From Lachnospiraceae bacterium (GTDB lineage Bacteria > Bacillota > Clostridia > Lachnospirales > Lachnospiraceae), in assembly GCA_017396555.1 (NCBI GenBank), contig JAFQLS010000047.1:1-36775 (forward strand): 36,775 nucleotides of DNA. The letters run 5' to 3'. A program made the position numbers and the translations under genes. Positions 1 to 9,405 of this stretch are shown in pieces (the first letter of the stretch is position 1; each line of letters opens with the position of its first letter). The notes beneath the pieces are model-generated. The model saw only the letters and a program-made list of their open reading frames with translations. It was not told where the DNA came from and did not search any database.

Positions 1-369
1 TACGGATTTGAGTTAGATGGAAAATGGTGGATGACGAGTGAACATTATTTTCAAGCACAGAAATTTTGTGGGACTGAGTATGAAGAGATAATTCGTTTAC
101 TTGATAATCCTATGAAAGCAGCAGAAATGGGAAGAAATAGAAAATTACCATTAAGAGCTGATTGGGAACAAGTCAAAGATGATATCATGCGAAAAGCAGT
201 ATTAGCGAAATTTACACAAAACGAAGAGATTAAAAATGTATTATTATCTACTGGAAGAGAGACCATAGTTGAAAATACATCCAATGACTATTATTGGGGA
301 TGTGGTAAAGATGGTTCTGGGAAAAATATGCTCGGAATTATATTGATGGAAATAAGAGAAAAATTTTAA
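1..369 (+). CDS. NADAR (YbiA-like) family protein, 5'-truncated by window edge
   Basis: The reading frame is open from base 1 and begins inside the protein (YGFELDGKWWMTSEHYFQAQ), so the gene starts before the window; the Met at base 31 is internal. The motif SEHYFQAQKF, followed by AAEMGR, a conserved DW and a final WGCGKDGSGKNMLGIILMEIR, is typical of NADAR proteins (E. coli YbiA family). Known members cleave N-glycosidic bonds in riboflavin-pathway intermediates or remove ADP-ribose-type modifications. The Glu of SEHY lies in the conserved active-site segment. Family lengths are usually about 150-180 aa, so roughly 30-50 residues are missing. A strong terminator follows. Substrate cannot be inferred from this fragment. 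Neighbouring broken RHS DNA suggests an accessory region where NADAR proteins are often carried. Confidence 0.85.
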   Translation, partial: YGFELDGKWWMTSEHYFQAQKFCGTEYEEIIRLLDNPMKAAEMGRNRKLPLRADWEQVKDDIMRKAVLAKFTQNEEIKNVLLSTGRETIVENTSNDYYWGCGKDGSGKNMLGIILMEIREKF

Positions 370-411
370 ATTCAATTATGGTTATACTTTAGGACACCAA
401 TCCCCTTAATT

Positions 412-479
412 AAAAAAAGATACTGTTACCTGCCTTTCGTTGATGTAAGTCGATTGAATGCAGATGCAGTATCTTTTTT
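412..479 (+). terminator. Hairpin terminator after NADAR gene
   Basis: AAAAAAGATACTG (about 413-425) is the exact complement of CAGTATCTTTTTT (467-479). The stem is flanked by an A-run and ends in a T-run, so it could act in both directions. The loop is unusually long (about 41 nt), so it may once have enclosed something else. It lies about 45 nt after the NADAR stop codon. Confidence 0.7.
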
Positions 480-590
480 CATTACCGAAAAGAAAAGATA
501 CCTTATGCTCAAATTTGCCCTCAGATATATGAACGGACAAAACTCGATATTCTTATGCATTTTGAGTAACAAAAAGGAACTAATTGTTTC

Positions 591-1010
591 TTGAAAAATT
601 TGTTGAAAAAGATGCGTGTGTTTTATATGCGAATTAAAAAATTGAGTTCAGATGAGGTTAAACTACATGAGAATACTCAAGTAAATTTGAAAATAGCTGG
701 AAATACTAAAGAAGTCCAATTTACAGTCATAAACGATTATGAATTCACTTATGATAAAACCGGCAACATAACAAGGATATCAGGAACAGGCAACACCACA
801 GCCATCACCCAGAGCATCAACTGTGAGATGAAATATGATGCAGCCAACCGCCTGATATGCTATAATGACAAGGAAATAACCTATGATGCAGACGGAAACA
901 TGTTACAGGGAGTAGTGGCAGGAGAAGTAACCACACTAAAATACGACTGCAGAAACCGTCTGACAGAAGCAGGAGGAACAACCTATAAGTACAATGCCGA
1001 GAATATTTAA
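591..1010 (+). pseudogene. RHS/YD-repeat protein fragment
   Basis: From about residue 50 the translation contains several YD/RHS repeats: FTYDKTGNITRI, MKYDAANRLICYNDKEITYDADGNM, TLKYDCRNRLTEAGGTTYKYNAENI. Intact RHS/YD proteins are secreted or surface shells of well over 1000 residues that enclose a C-terminal toxin. Here only about three repeats remain. The frame stops directly after YNAENI, where RHS proteins normally continue, and there is no signal peptide or core-end motif. The first ~45 residues do not look RHS-like. Possible starts are TTG at 591 or ATG at 612, neither with a convincing ribosome binding site. The repeat part has more GC-rich codons (CGC, ACC, AGC) than its neighbours. 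I read it as a decayed fragment left by rearrangement or transfer. Confidence 0.6.
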
Positions 1011-1029
1011 GCTTATATTAACAAATATT

Positions 1030-2184
1030 TTATTCCAAGCTGTTTTCAAAATCCTCAGCCGAAATAGTTCGTACATTTACTCCGTTTACTTCTATATGAT
1101 CACTAACAGTAATTACCAGACATTGTTTACCATCTATAATTCTTGTTTCAATTAAATCGGTTCTGTCAGGGTTGACCTTGATAACTACATCAGGAGTTTC
1201 TATATTGAACTTTCTTACACTTGCCACATTAGAAGCAAGAAACTCAGTCTTATCTCCGGCTGCTTCTTCGTAGTCCTTATCGAAATTCTCCATTTTTTCA
1301 TCAGGTACACCACTTTGCTCAAGCAACTGTTTTACACCTGTTTTGGTAAGAACTAAAGGCTCTGGTGCATCCTTGCTCTCGGTAATCATTTCGTTCAAAT
1401 TCTCATGTATAGTTTTAATTGTTTCGTAATCACAGTCGTTACCAAGAGTTTCAGTGATAATTGTATTGAAGGTCTCTTTCTGGCTATCTGCTGTCATTGG
1501 TACAACTGCACCAAGGACGTCGGCAACAAAGTCGGCCTGCAAATCCTCCGGGTTTTTTGAATAATATAAAACGTTATGAATATCAGTGCTTCTGTCATTA
1601 AATACCGGGAACAAAAATGCTTTAGCAGGTGGCTCAACCATCCAGTCTCGTGTTCGGTCCTCTATGGTATTCTTTTCTTCGTTATAACCAAGACCAGCTT
1701 TCGTTAGATTAACAGGACAGATACTGCACATAATAAATTCATATACCTCATCAGAAGCATCTTCCATTTCAATACCATCACTTGTTTTTCCGGGTATATC
1801 ATAAAGTGCGTGAATAAGAATAATATAGTAATTCATACCATAATCATATGTATCTATAATTTTATTATAGAATTCATTTACTAAGTCATCATCCTGAAGC
1901 TTTGTTTCTCTAAGCTTCATAAGGAAATCCTGAGTACCACCCTCCATTTCCTGTTCAATTGGAAATTCCATATTAATAAGGTTTTTACCAACTGTACCGG
2001 AAAGTGACTTCTTAAAAATGTCACAATATTTATGGACATCATCCTCAGGAAGCGAATAAAAAGCATCCTTAGAAGTTAATTTAACTGTCTTCTCACCATC
2101 AATATAGCATCCACAGATACGTGTAATAACATTCTTCTGTGGTGTAAACTGCTTCTTTATTTCAGAAATTTCTCTCTTGTTCAT
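1030..2184 (-). CDS. DUF4317 family protein
   Basis: A 384-aa reverse-strand protein starting MNKREISEIKKQFTPQKNVITRICGCYID in continuous phrases that match, from memory, the DUF4317 family of Clostridia; the function is unknown. No signal peptide or membrane segment is visible, so it is probably cytoplasmic. It is acidic, with an alpha/beta-looking N-terminal half and a C-terminal part (about 280-380) ending in short beta-like stretches (VVIKVNPDRTDLIETRIIDGKQCLVITV). The ATG at 2184 is preceded by GGAGGT with a rather long spacing (13 nt). A TTGCAT-16-TAAAAT promoter lies just upstream. It converges on the RHS fragment, whose stop is 19 nt away, and it stands alone as a single-gene transcript. 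Confidence 0.8.
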   Translation of the reverse strand: MNKREISEIKKQFTPQKNVITRICGCYIDGEKTVKLTSKDAFYSLPEDDVHKYCDIFKKSLSGTVGKNLINMEFPIEQEMEGGTQDFLMKLRETKLQDDDLVNEFYNKIIDTYDYGMNYYIILIHALYDIPGKTSDGIEMEDASDEVYEFIMCSICPVNLTKAGLGYNEEKNTIEDRTRDWMVEPPAKAFLFPVFNDRSTDIHNVLYYSKNPEDLQADFVADVLGAVVPMTADSQKETFNTIITETLGNDCDYETIKTIHENLNEMITESKDAPEPLVLTKTGVKQLLEQSGVPDEKMENFDKDYEEAAGDKTEFLASNVASVRKFNIETPDVVIKVNPDRTDLIETRIIDGKQCLVITVSDHIEVNGVNVRTISAEDFENSLE

Positions 2185-2221
2185 AATATAAAATCTACCT
2201 CCGCTCGTATGTAATAAATAA

Positions 2222-2249
2222 ATTTTATCATAATTTTTTTATTATGCAA
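2222..2249 (-). promoter_or_regulatory. Probable sigma-A promoter of the DUF4317 gene
   Basis: On the reverse strand, TTGCAT (2244-2249) is separated by 16 nt from TAAAAT (2222-2227). This lies about 40 nt before the DUF4317 start codon. The region is very AT-rich, so chance matches are possible. Confidence 0.4.
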
Positions 2250-2278
2250 TACATCAATTCTTTAAGTAAATATAGATG

Positions 2279-2598
2279 TGAGTTGCATATTTATATTTTT
2301 AGACAGCATAGGATTTTAGCAAAATAAGGTTCGGATGTTAAAAAAGCCCTTAGTCGGAGCATCTGTCTGAGAGATTGGATATATGTGACAGGGGGTGCGT
2401 AGCACATTTTCGAAATTAAAGTTACTAACTTGAAAGCTTGCTTGTGAAGGAGTAACTTTAATTTTGAAAAATACACTGTAAGTGTACCCCTGTCACATAC
2501 ATTTAATCTCGAGTTATGCGCAGACTTGGAGCGTTGCAAACACCGAACCTATATTTTGCAAAATCTGTATTGATGCAAAAATATAAATATGCAACTCA
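2279..2598. repeat. Long imperfect palindrome, MITE-like element (~320 bp)
   Basis: The ends are perfect 22-bp inverted repeats (2279-2300 and 2577-2598; outer bases TGAGTTGCATATTTATA). The arms pair along almost their whole length: TTTTAGCAAAATAAGGTTCGG with CCGAACCTATATTTTGCAAAAT, GAGATTGGATATATGTGACA with its partner near 2495-2515, and AAATTAAAGTTACT (about 2416-2429) with AGTAACTTTAATTT (about 2451-2464). The loop is about 20 nt around 2430-2450. No transposase is encoded; the reverse-strand open frame at 2291-2539 is just palindrome sequence. No clear target-site duplication is visible. It sits between divergently transcribed DUF4317 and ftsH. Alternatives are a MITE, a REP/BIME-type repeat, or a long structured RNA. 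Confidence 0.8.
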
Positions 2599-2652
2599 AC
2601 ACTATACAATAATTCAATAAAAGAAGTATTTGTTAAAAAAATGTGAAAACTA

Positions 2653-2680
2653 TTGATAAAAATATAGCATTGAATATAAT
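2653..2680 (+). promoter_or_regulatory. Probable sigma-A promoter of ftsH-uvrC
   Basis: TTGATA (2653-2658), a 16-nt spacer and a perfect TATAAT (2675-2680) lie 39 nt before the ftsH start codon and just outside the palindrome. Confidence 0.55.
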
Positions 2681-2719
2681 AAACTATATGAAATATATTT
2701 GGAAAGTTAGAGGAAAATT

Positions 2720-4594
2720 ATGGATAATAATTCGAATAATAATAAAAATTCAAAAAGAAGTCAGACCATAGCAGGGCTAATTTTAGCAGCAGTTGTAACG
2801 ATAATTTCAATAACACTTATTTCCAGTTTGTTTAATACAGACGGTTCTAAGGAGATTACGTATACAGAATTTATCAATATGGTAAAAGAGGATAAGGTTG
2901 ATAAGGTAGTTTTTTCAGAAGGAAAGATATCTATAGTTCCAAAGGAACGTCAACAGACCATATTTGGCTATACCTATACTTACTGGACAACTGAAATTGA
3001 AAATGACAACTTATTAACATTACTTGATGAACATAAGGTAACTTATAGTGCAAAGATAAAAAGTCAGGAATCTACTTTGCTTACAATATTAATGTTTGTA
3101 TTGCCATTTATTTTCATCTTTATGTTGTTTAACTTCATGATAAAGAAGATTTCTAAAGGTGGAGGCGTTATGGGCGTTGGAAAATCCAATGCTAAGGTAT
3201 ATATGGAGAAGAAGACAGGTGTTACATTTAGTGATGTGGCAGGTCAGAATGAGGCTAAGGAATCCATATCCGAGATAGTGGATTTTCTTCATAATCCTGA
3301 TAAGTATTCAAAAATCGGTGCTAAATTACCCAAGGGTGCATTGTTAGTGGGACCTCCGGGAACAGGTAAAACATTGCTCGCAAAGGCAGTTGCAGGTGAA
3401 GCAAATGTTCCATTTTTCAGTATTTCAGGTTCGGATTTTGTAGAGATGTTTGTTGGTGTAGGTGCATCCAGAGTAAGAGATTTGTTTAAACAGGCGCAGG
3501 AAGCGGCTCCTTGCATCATTTTTATTGACGAGATAGATGCAATTGGTAAAAGCAGAGATGGCAGAGTTAATGGCGGAAATGATGAAAGAGAGCAGACACT
3601 TAATCAGCTTCTTGCTGAAATGGATGGTTTTGATACATCAAAGGGTATTCTTATTTTAGCGGCTACTAATAGACCGGATGTGCTGGATAAGGCATTGCTT
3701 CGTCCGGGACGATTTGACAGAAGAATAATAGTTGATAAACCGGATTTGAAGGGACGTGTAGATATTCTTAAGGTACATTCTAAAAATGTTGCTATGGATG
3801 AAACGGTTGATTTAGAAGAAATAGGACTTAGCACAAGTGGTGCGGTAGGTTCTGATCTTGCTAATATGATAAATGAAGCGGCTATCAATGCTGTTAAAGC
3901 AGGAAGAAATGCTATTTCACAGAAGGATTTGCTTGAATCTGTGGAAGTAGTAATTGCAGGTAAGGAAAAGAAGGATAGAATCCTTGGTGCAGAAGAAAAG
4001 AAGACTGTAGCATATCATGAAGTTGGTCATGCTCTTGTTACAGCTCTTATTAAGAATAGTGAGCCTGTTCAAAAGATTACTATTGTTCCTAGAACAATGG
4101 GTTCTCTTGGATATGTTATGCAGGTTCCAGAGGAAGAAAAGTATCTTATGTCTAAGGATGAGCTGATAACAAGAATAGTTACTCTTATGGGCGGACGAGC
4201 AGCGGAGGATGTGTGCTTTAGCACAGTAACGACAGGAGCATCAAATGATATTGAAAAGGCCACAAGCATTGCAAGGTCAATGGTGACTCAATATGGTATG
4301 TCAAAGAAGTTTGGTCTTATGTCTATAGAAAGTGTTGAAAATAAATACCTTGATGGAAGAAGTGTTTCAAATTGCAGTGATATGACAGATGCACAGGTAG
4401 ACGAAGAGGTTAAAGAAATTCTTAAGAGATGCTATGAAGAGGCTTGTAAGCTTATTAGAGATAATAAGGAAGCACTTGAAAAGATTGCAGCATTTTTGTA
4501 CGAAAAGGAAACAATAACGGGTAAAGAATTTATGGAAATTTTCAATGAAGTATTACCTGATGTAACAGCATATAAAATAGAGGTTGAGATTTAA
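2720..4594 (+). CDS. ftsH: ATP-dependent zinc metalloprotease FtsH
   Basis: A membrane-anchored AAA+ protease that extracts and degrades misassembled membrane proteins and some regulators. The order is TM1 (about residues 17-38), an extracytoplasmic domain (40-115), TM2 (about 119-140), and a cytosolic AAA+ domain with Walker A GPPGTGKT (211-218), Walker B IIFIDE (266-271) and second region of homology [20 protein letters not shown] (315-334). The peptidase domain has the zinc motif HEVGH (433-437) and the third ligand Asp of TTGASND (D510). At 624 aa it has the usual length of the family, with only a short acidic tail. The ATG at 2720 has AGAGGA upstream. The stop overlaps the uvrC start (TAATG), implying translational coupling. 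Confidence 0.97.
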   Translation: MDNNSNNNKNSKRSQTIAGLILAAVVTIISITLISSLFNTDGSKEITYTEFINMVKEDKVDKVVFSEGKISIVPKERQQTIFGYTYTYWTTEIENDNLLTLLDEHKVTYSAKIKSQESTLLTILMFVLPFIFIFMLFNFMIKKISKGGGVMGVGKSNAKVYMEKKTGVTFSDVAGQNEAKESISEIVDFLHNPDKYSKIGAKLPKGALLVGPPGTGKTLLAKAVAGEANVPFFSISGSDFVEMFVGVGASRVRDLFKQAQEAAPCIIFIDEIDAIGKSRDGRVNGGNDEREQTLNQLLAEMDGFDTSKGILILAATNRPDVLDKALLRPGRFDRRIIVDKPDLKGRVDILKVHSKNVAMDETVDLEEIGLSTSGAVGSDLANMINEAAINAVKAGRNAISQKDLLESVEVVIAGKEKKDRILGAEEKKTVAYHEVGHALVTALIKNSEPVQKITIVPRTMGSLGYVMQVPEEEKYLMSKDELITRIVTLMGGRAAEDVCFSTVTTGASNDIEKATSIARSMVTQYGMSKKFGLMSIESVENKYLDGRSVSNCSDMTDAQVDEEVKEILKRCYEEACKLIRDNKEALEKIAAFLYEKETITGKEFMEIFNEVLPDVTAYKIEVEI

Positions 4595-6462
4595 TGTTTG
4601 ATATACAGGAAGAATTAAAGAAGCTTCCCGCTTCACCCGGCGTATATATAATGCATGATAAGAAGGATGACATTATATATGTTGGTAAAGCGATAAGTCT
4701 GAAAAACAGAGTAAGACAGTATTTTCAAGCTAGTACTAACAAATCACCTAAGATAGAAAAAATGGTGACTAATATTGCTAGATTCGAGTATATAGTGACT
4801 GATTCAGAATTGGAGGCTTTGATATTAGAATGTAATTTAATAAAAGAGCATAGACCCAAATATAACACAATGCTTAAGGATGATAAGGGCTACCCTTTTA
4901 TTAGGGTAACCCTTAACGAGCCTTATCCGCGTATTAAGATGGCCAGAAAAATGTCAAGAGATAAGGCAAAATATTTCGGACCTTATCCAAGTGTTGGAGC
5001 AGTTAACAGTACTATAGATTTGCTTACCAAGCTTTATCAGATTAGAACCTGTAACAGACAACTTCCAAAGGATATAGGAAAGGACAGACCGTGCCTTAAT
5101 TACCATATCAAGCAGTGTGATGCACCATGTATGGGTTATATTAATCAGGAAGATTATAAGCAGAAATTTGAATCGGTTATAAGCTTCCTTAATGGAAATT
5201 ATGAGCCTGTAACGAAAATGCTAGAGGAGAAAATGTATGCGGCCTCAGAAGAAATGAAATTTGAAGAGGCAATGCAATACAGGGATTTATTGACTGAAGT
5301 GAAGAAGATTTCACTAAAACAAAAAATTAATACGGATGAATTTGAGGACAGAGATATAATTGCATATTCTAAAGAATACTCCGATGCAGTTATACAGGTG
5401 TTTTTTATTAGAAATGGAAAAATGCTTGGGCGTGAGCATTTTCATATAAATATTGCACCGGAAGACGAGGAAAGTGAATTGTTGTCAGTATTTATCAAGC
5501 AATACTACAGCGGAAGTCCATTTATCCCAAGACAGCTACTTTTGCAAGAAGACGTAAAAGATAAGGAGCTTATTGAACAATGGCTGACAGGTAAGCGTGG
5601 AGGCAAGGTAAGTCTTCTTGTACCGAAGAGAGGAGAAAAGGAAAAGCTTGTTGAACTGGCAAAGAAGAATGCGAGTATGGTTCTCGAAAAAGACAGGGAA
5701 AAATTGAAGCGTGAAGAGATTAGAACTACGGGAGCTGTTAATGAGATAACAAATCTTATAGGAATTGAATATGCATATAGAATAGAGGCATATGATATTT
5801 CGAATACAAACGGATTTGAGTCGGTTGGTTCAATGATTGTATACGAGGATGGAAAGCCTAAGCGAAGAGAGTACAGGAAATTTAAGATAAAAACTGTAAC
5901 GGGGCCGGACGATTATTCGAGTATGAGAGAGGTATTGACCAGACGATTTACACATGGAATCAGAGAGCAGGAAGAACTTAAGGAACAGGGGTTAAGCGAA
6001 CAGTTTGGAAAATTTAACAGATTTCCTGATTTGATTATGATGGATGGAGGAAGAGGTCAGGTAAATATTGCACTTGGGGTACTTAAGGAATTAGGGTTGA
6101 ATATTCCGGTATGTGGTATGGTAAAGGATGATTATCATAGAACAAGGGGCTTATACTTTAATAATACTGAGCTTCCTATTAATGCACATAGCGAAGGGTT
6201 CAGACTTATTACAAGAATACAGGATGAAGCACATAGGTTTGCTATAGAGTATCATAAAAGTATTAGAAGTAAGGAACAGGTACATTCTATACTTGAGGAC
6301 ATAGAGGGTATCGGACCGGGAAGAAGAAAAGCACTTTTGAAGTACTTTAAGTCATTAGAAGCTATAAAAGCAGCAGATGTGGAAACACTAAAAAATATAC
6401 CATCAATGAACGAAACGGCAGCTCGTAACGTAAAATCCTTTTTCAGCGGAAATAATGAGTGA
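4594..6462 (+). CDS. uvrC: Excinuclease ABC subunit C (UvrC)
   Basis: The nuclease subunit of nucleotide excision repair, making both incisions around a UvrB-bound lesion. The N-terminal GIY-YIG domain starts with SPGVYIM (14-20) and [16 protein letters not shown] (29-44). Four cysteines at 153, 167, 175 and 179 match the spacing of the known UvrC iron-sulfur cluster. A UvrB-binding UVR helix pair lies near 205-235. The RNase H-like 3' nuclease domain contains AYDISNTNG and [13 protein letters not shown], followed by tandem helix-hairpin-helix motifs ([37 protein letters not shown]). At 622 aa it is full length. The ATG overlaps the ftsH stop by one base, so the pair is probably coupled. There is a 105-nt gap before hprK. 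Confidence 0.97.
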   Translation: MFDIQEELKKLPASPGVYIMHDKKDDIIYVGKAISLKNRVRQYFQASTNKSPKIEKMVTNIARFEYIVTDSELEALILECNLIKEHRPKYNTMLKDDKGYPFIRVTLNEPYPRIKMARKMSRDKAKYFGPYPSVGAVNSTIDLLTKLYQIRTCNRQLPKDIGKDRPCLNYHIKQCDAPCMGYINQEDYKQKFESVISFLNGNYEPVTKMLEEKMYAASEEMKFEEAMQYRDLLTEVKKISLKQKINTDEFEDRDIIAYSKEYSDAVIQVFFIRNGKMLGREHFHINIAPEDEESELLSVFIKQYYSGSPFIPRQLLLQEDVKDKELIEQWLTGKRGGKVSLLVPKRGEKEKLVELAKKNASMVLEKDREKLKREEIRTTGAVNEITNLIGIEYAYRIEAYDISNTNGFESVGSMIVYEDGKPKRREYRKFKIKTVTGPDDYSSMREVLTRRFTHGIREQEELKEQGLSEQFGKFNRFPDLIMMDGGRGQVNIALGVLKELGLNIPVCGMVKDDYHRTRGLYFNNTELPINAHSEGFRLITRIQDEAHRFAIEYHKSIRSKEQVHSILEDIEGIGPGRRKALLKYFKSLEAIKAADVETLKNIPSMNETAARNVKSFFSGNNE

Positions 6463-6567
6463 AATTTATATTGATTTGTGGTAATATAGATGTATTGTAT
6501 GGCTTTATTTTGTAATAAGAAAATATAGCATGGTATTTAGATAAAAATAATGGAAGGTCGTGAATTA

Positions 6568-7497
6568 ATGCAACATGTAAAGCTTGAAAAAATCATTGAA
6601 AAAATGGAGCTGGTTAACCTTACTCCGGAGATTTCTGTTGAGGATATCAAGGTTACAAAAACGGATGTTAATAGAATAGGTATGCAGCTTACAGATTTCT
6701 ATGACCATTTTGATAATGAGCGTATTCAAATGATTGGTCATGTGGAAGCAGCATATATGGAAACTATCGAAGATGAAAAGAAAAGAGTTATTTATGATAA
6801 GCTTATGTCATCTGATATTCCATGCCTTATCTATTGTAGAAGCTTGAAGCCTGATGAGATTATGTTGGAAGCAGCTAAAAATAATGGGGTACCTATTTTA
6901 TCAACTAATAAGACAACTTCATCATTTATGGCGGAGATTATCAGATGGCTTAATGTAGAGCTTGCACCATTTATTTCAGTACACGGAGTGCTTGTGGACG
7001 TATTTGGTGAAGGTGTATTGATTATGGGCGAGAGTGGAATTGGTAAGAGTGAAGCTGCTCTTGAACTTCTTAAGAGAGGGCATCGTCTTGTAACAGATGA
7101 TGTAGTTGAGATTAGAAAGGTAAGTGATGAAACACTTATAGGAACATCTCCGGATATCACAAGACATTTTATAGAACTTCGTGGCATAGGTATTATTGAT
7201 GTTAAAACATTATTTGGTGTAGAAAGTGTTAAAGAAACTCAGGGTATTGATATGGTAATCAAGCTTGAAGAGTGGAGCCGTGATAAAGAATATGACAGAC
7301 TGGGACTTGAAGAGCAGTACACAGAATTTCTTGGAAATAAGGTTGTGTGTCATGCAATACCAATAAGACCTGGCCGAAATCTTGCAATTATTGTTGAATC
7401 GGCAGCAGTTAACCATAGACAGAAGAAGATGGGATATAATGCAGCAGTAGAATTATATAACAGAGTTCAGAGAAGCTTTGGAAAGACAGAAGAATAA
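6568..7497 (+). CDS. hprK: HPr kinase/phosphorylase
   Basis: Phosphorylates Ser46 of HPr or Crh using ATP or PPi and reverses the reaction, feeding carbon catabolite repression in low-GC Gram-positives. Counting from ATG 6568 (309 aa), the conserved His of SVHGVLVDVFG is near 139, the P-loop GESGIGKS is at 154-161, and the HprK signature ELRGIGIIDVKTLFG is near 203-217. I prefer 6568 to the in-frame ATG at 6550 because GGAAGG (6551-6556) gives a ribosome binding site only for 6568. The length fits the family (about 310 aa). It heads a close-packed run (gaps 18-31 nt) to glcK, murB, rapZ, whiA and a Crh-like HPr, its likely substrate. Confidence 0.95.
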   Translation: MQHVKLEKIIEKMELVNLTPEISVEDIKVTKTDVNRIGMQLTDFYDHFDNERIQMIGHVEAAYMETIEDEKKRVIYDKLMSSDIPCLIYCRSLKPDEIMLEAAKNNGVPILSTNKTTSSFMAEIIRWLNVELAPFISVHGVLVDVFGEGVLIMGESGIGKSEAALELLKRGHRLVTDDVVEIRKVSDETLIGTSPDITRHFIELRGIGIIDVKTLFGVESVKETQGIDMVIKLEEWSRDKEYDRLGLEEQYTEFLGNKVVCHAIPIRPGRNLAIIVESAAVNHRQKKMGYNAAVELYNRVQRSFGKTEE

Positions 7498-7518
7498 TAT
7501 ATTAGGAGGACTGAAATT

Positions 7519-8457
7519 ATGGCAGAATATGGATTTGGAGTAGATATCGGAGGAACTACAGTTAAGCTTGGGTTATTTGGAATAGAAGGGAATCTTATTG
7601 ATAACTGGGAGATACCAACTAGAAAAGATGATGGTGGCAAGTACATTTTAAGTGATGTTGCTGAAGCTATTATTAAAAAAATGGAAGAGAAGAATATACC
7701 AAAGCATAACTGTGCAGGTGTTGGTATGGGTGTTCCTGGACCAATTAAAGAAGATGGAACAGTTATTAAATGTGTAAACCTCGGATGGGGAATATTTAAC
7801 GTGGCAGATGAACTTAGCAAGATGTTAGATATGCATGTTAAAGTAGGTAATGATGCAAATGTTGCTGCACTTGGAGAAATGTGGCAGGGCGGAGGAAAAG
7901 GTTATAAGAATCTTGTAATGGTAACACTTGGAACAGGTGTTGGCGGTGGAATTATTCTTGATGGAAAGATTCTTGCAGGTGTAAATGGAGCCGGAGGAGA
8001 AATTGGACATATCAAGATTAATTCAGAGGAAACAGATGTATGCGGTTGTGGTAAGACAGGATGTCTTGAACAGTACGCATCTGCAACAGGTATCGTTAAG
8101 GCAGCTAAGAAGGCTCTTAATACAACAGACAGACCATCAAGATTAAGAGAGGTTCAGTATATTTCTGCTAAGGAAGTATTTGATGCTGCAAAGGCAGGCG
8201 ATGATCTTGCCATTGAATTAGTAGATGATCTGGGATATAATCTTGGTCTCGCACTTTCGCACATATCATGTGTTGTTGATCCGGAAGCATTTGTAATCGG
8301 TGGAGGAGTGTCTAAGGCTGGAGAGATTCTTATTAATACAATTAAGAAAAATTATGAGGAAAATGCATTTCATGCTTGCAGAGGAGCAAAATTTGAGCTT
8401 GCTACACTTGGAAATGATGCAGGTATATATGGTGCAGCAGCTTTGATTCTTAAGTAA
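7519..8457 (+). CDS. glcK: ROK family glucokinase
   Basis: Phosphorylates glucose to glucose 6-phosphate with ATP in the cytosol. The N-terminal ATP site GVDIGGTTVKLGLF is at residues 7-20. GVPGP, the catalytic Asp segment VKVGNDANVAALGE, and LGTGVGGGIILDGKI follow. The ROK zinc site is GEIGHIKI plus CGCGKTGCLEQYAS. At 312 aa it is the usual length of ROK glucokinases, with no N-terminal HTH, so it is an enzyme rather than a ROK repressor. AGGAGG precedes ATG 7519. Its position directly after hprK places sugar phosphorylation next to catabolite control. Other hexoses or N-acetylmannosamine cannot be excluded as substrates, but glucokinase is by far the likeliest. Confidence 0.9.
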   Translation: MAEYGFGVDIGGTTVKLGLFGIEGNLIDNWEIPTRKDDGGKYILSDVAEAIIKKMEEKNIPKHNCAGVGMGVPGPIKEDGTVIKCVNLGWGIFNVADELSKMLDMHVKVGNDANVAALGEMWQGGGKGYKNLVMVTLGTGVGGGIILDGKILAGVNGAGGEIGHIKINSEETDVCGCGKTGCLEQYASATGIVKAAKKALNTTDRPSRLREVQYISAKEVFDAAKAGDDLAIELVDDLGYNLGLALSHISCVVDPEAFVIGGGVSKAGEILINTIKKNYEENAFHACRGAKFELATLGNDAGIYGAAALILK

Positions 8458-8477
8458 TAATGGAATTGGAGAATAAA

Positions 8478-9374
8478 ATGATAAATGATTTAGTTAATAT
8501 TGTAGGTAGTGAAAATGTTGTGCAGGATGAGCCTATGAAAAATCATACAACATTTAAGGTTGGAGGACCGGCAGATTATCTTGTCACACCTGATACAGAG
8601 GATGAATTAGCAGAATTAATAAAATATTCTAAAGAACACAATATCCCATATTTTGTGATGGGTAATGGAAGTAATCTTATCGTAAAAGATAATGGTATTA
8701 GGGGTATTGTGATTAAACTTTTTAATAATTTTTCAAATTGTAAGGTGGAAGGCAATAGGTTATATGCTTCTGCAGGAGCGCTAATGTCAAAGGTTGGAAG
8801 GGTGGCATTAGAGCATAATCTTACAGGATTTGAATTTGGTGCAGGAATTCCTGGTACTATTGGTGGTGCGGTTGTAATGAACGCAGGTGCATATGGTGGT
8901 GAGATTAAGGATATTATTGTTAGTGCCAAAGTATTAACAGAGGCTGGAGAGATTCTTGAATTGTCAAAGGAAGAGCTTAATCTCTCATATAGAACCAGTT
9001 GCATTATACCAAATAACTACATTGTATTATCAGCTTGTCTTGAACTTAAGCCCGGCAATCCGGAAGAAATTAAAAGTAAAATGAACGAGCTTGCGACAGC
9101 AAGAAGAGATAAACAGCCACTTGAATATCCAAGTGCCGGAAGTACTTTTAAGCGTCCTGAGGGGTATTTTGCAGGAAAACTCATTATGGATACAGGCCTA
9201 AGAGGATATAGAGTGGGCGGAGCCCAAGTATCGGATAAGCATTGTGGATTTGTTATTAATGCAGGTAATGCTACAGCATCGGATATTTTAGATTTGATTA
9301 GTGATATTAGAGATAGGGTAGAAGATAAATTCGGAGTAAGGCTAGAGACAGAAGTAAAGGTTATTGGTGAATAA
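8478..9374 (+). CDS. murB: UDP-N-acetylenolpyruvoylglucosamine reductase
   Basis: Reduces UDP-GlcNAc-enolpyruvate to UDP-MurNAc with NADPH and FAD, the second committed step of peptidoglycan precursor synthesis. The FAD-binding core includes VMGNGSNLIV (60-69) and GAGIPGTIGGAVVMNAGAYG (121-140). SYRTSCI, the catalytic Ser of PSAGSTFKRP (S222) and the C-terminal Glu of RLETEV (near 290) complete the active site. The short length (298 aa) fits type II MurB of Gram-positives. I chose ATG 8478, which has GGAG seven bases upstream, over the in-frame ATG 8460 that touches the glcK stop and lacks a ribosome binding site. Confidence 0.95.
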   Translation: MINDLVNIVGSENVVQDEPMKNHTTFKVGGPADYLVTPDTEDELAELIKYSKEHNIPYFVMGNGSNLIVKDNGIRGIVIKLFNNFSNCKVEGNRLYASAGALMSKVGRVALEHNLTGFEFGAGIPGTIGGAVVMNAGAYGGEIKDIIVSAKVLTEAGEILELSKEELNLSYRTSCIIPNNYIVLSACLELKPGNPEEIKSKMNELATARRDKQPLEYPSAGSTFKRPEGYFAGKLIMDTGLRGYRVGGAQVSDKHCGFVINAGNATASDILDLISDIRDRVEDKFGVRLETEVKVIGE

Positions 9375-9405
9375 TTTTCATCAGTATTGAAGAACGGAGA
9401 ATTAT

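Noticed and set aside
507-593. Short + strand frame (MLKFALRYMNGQNSI...) before the RHS fragment
   Set aside because: Less than 30 codons, no ribosome binding site and no match to a known peptide; probably chance.
2291-2539. Reverse-strand 82-codon open frame inside the long palindrome
   Set aside because: It merely reads through the palindrome arms; no ribosome binding site, no protein-like motif and the structure explains the sequence.
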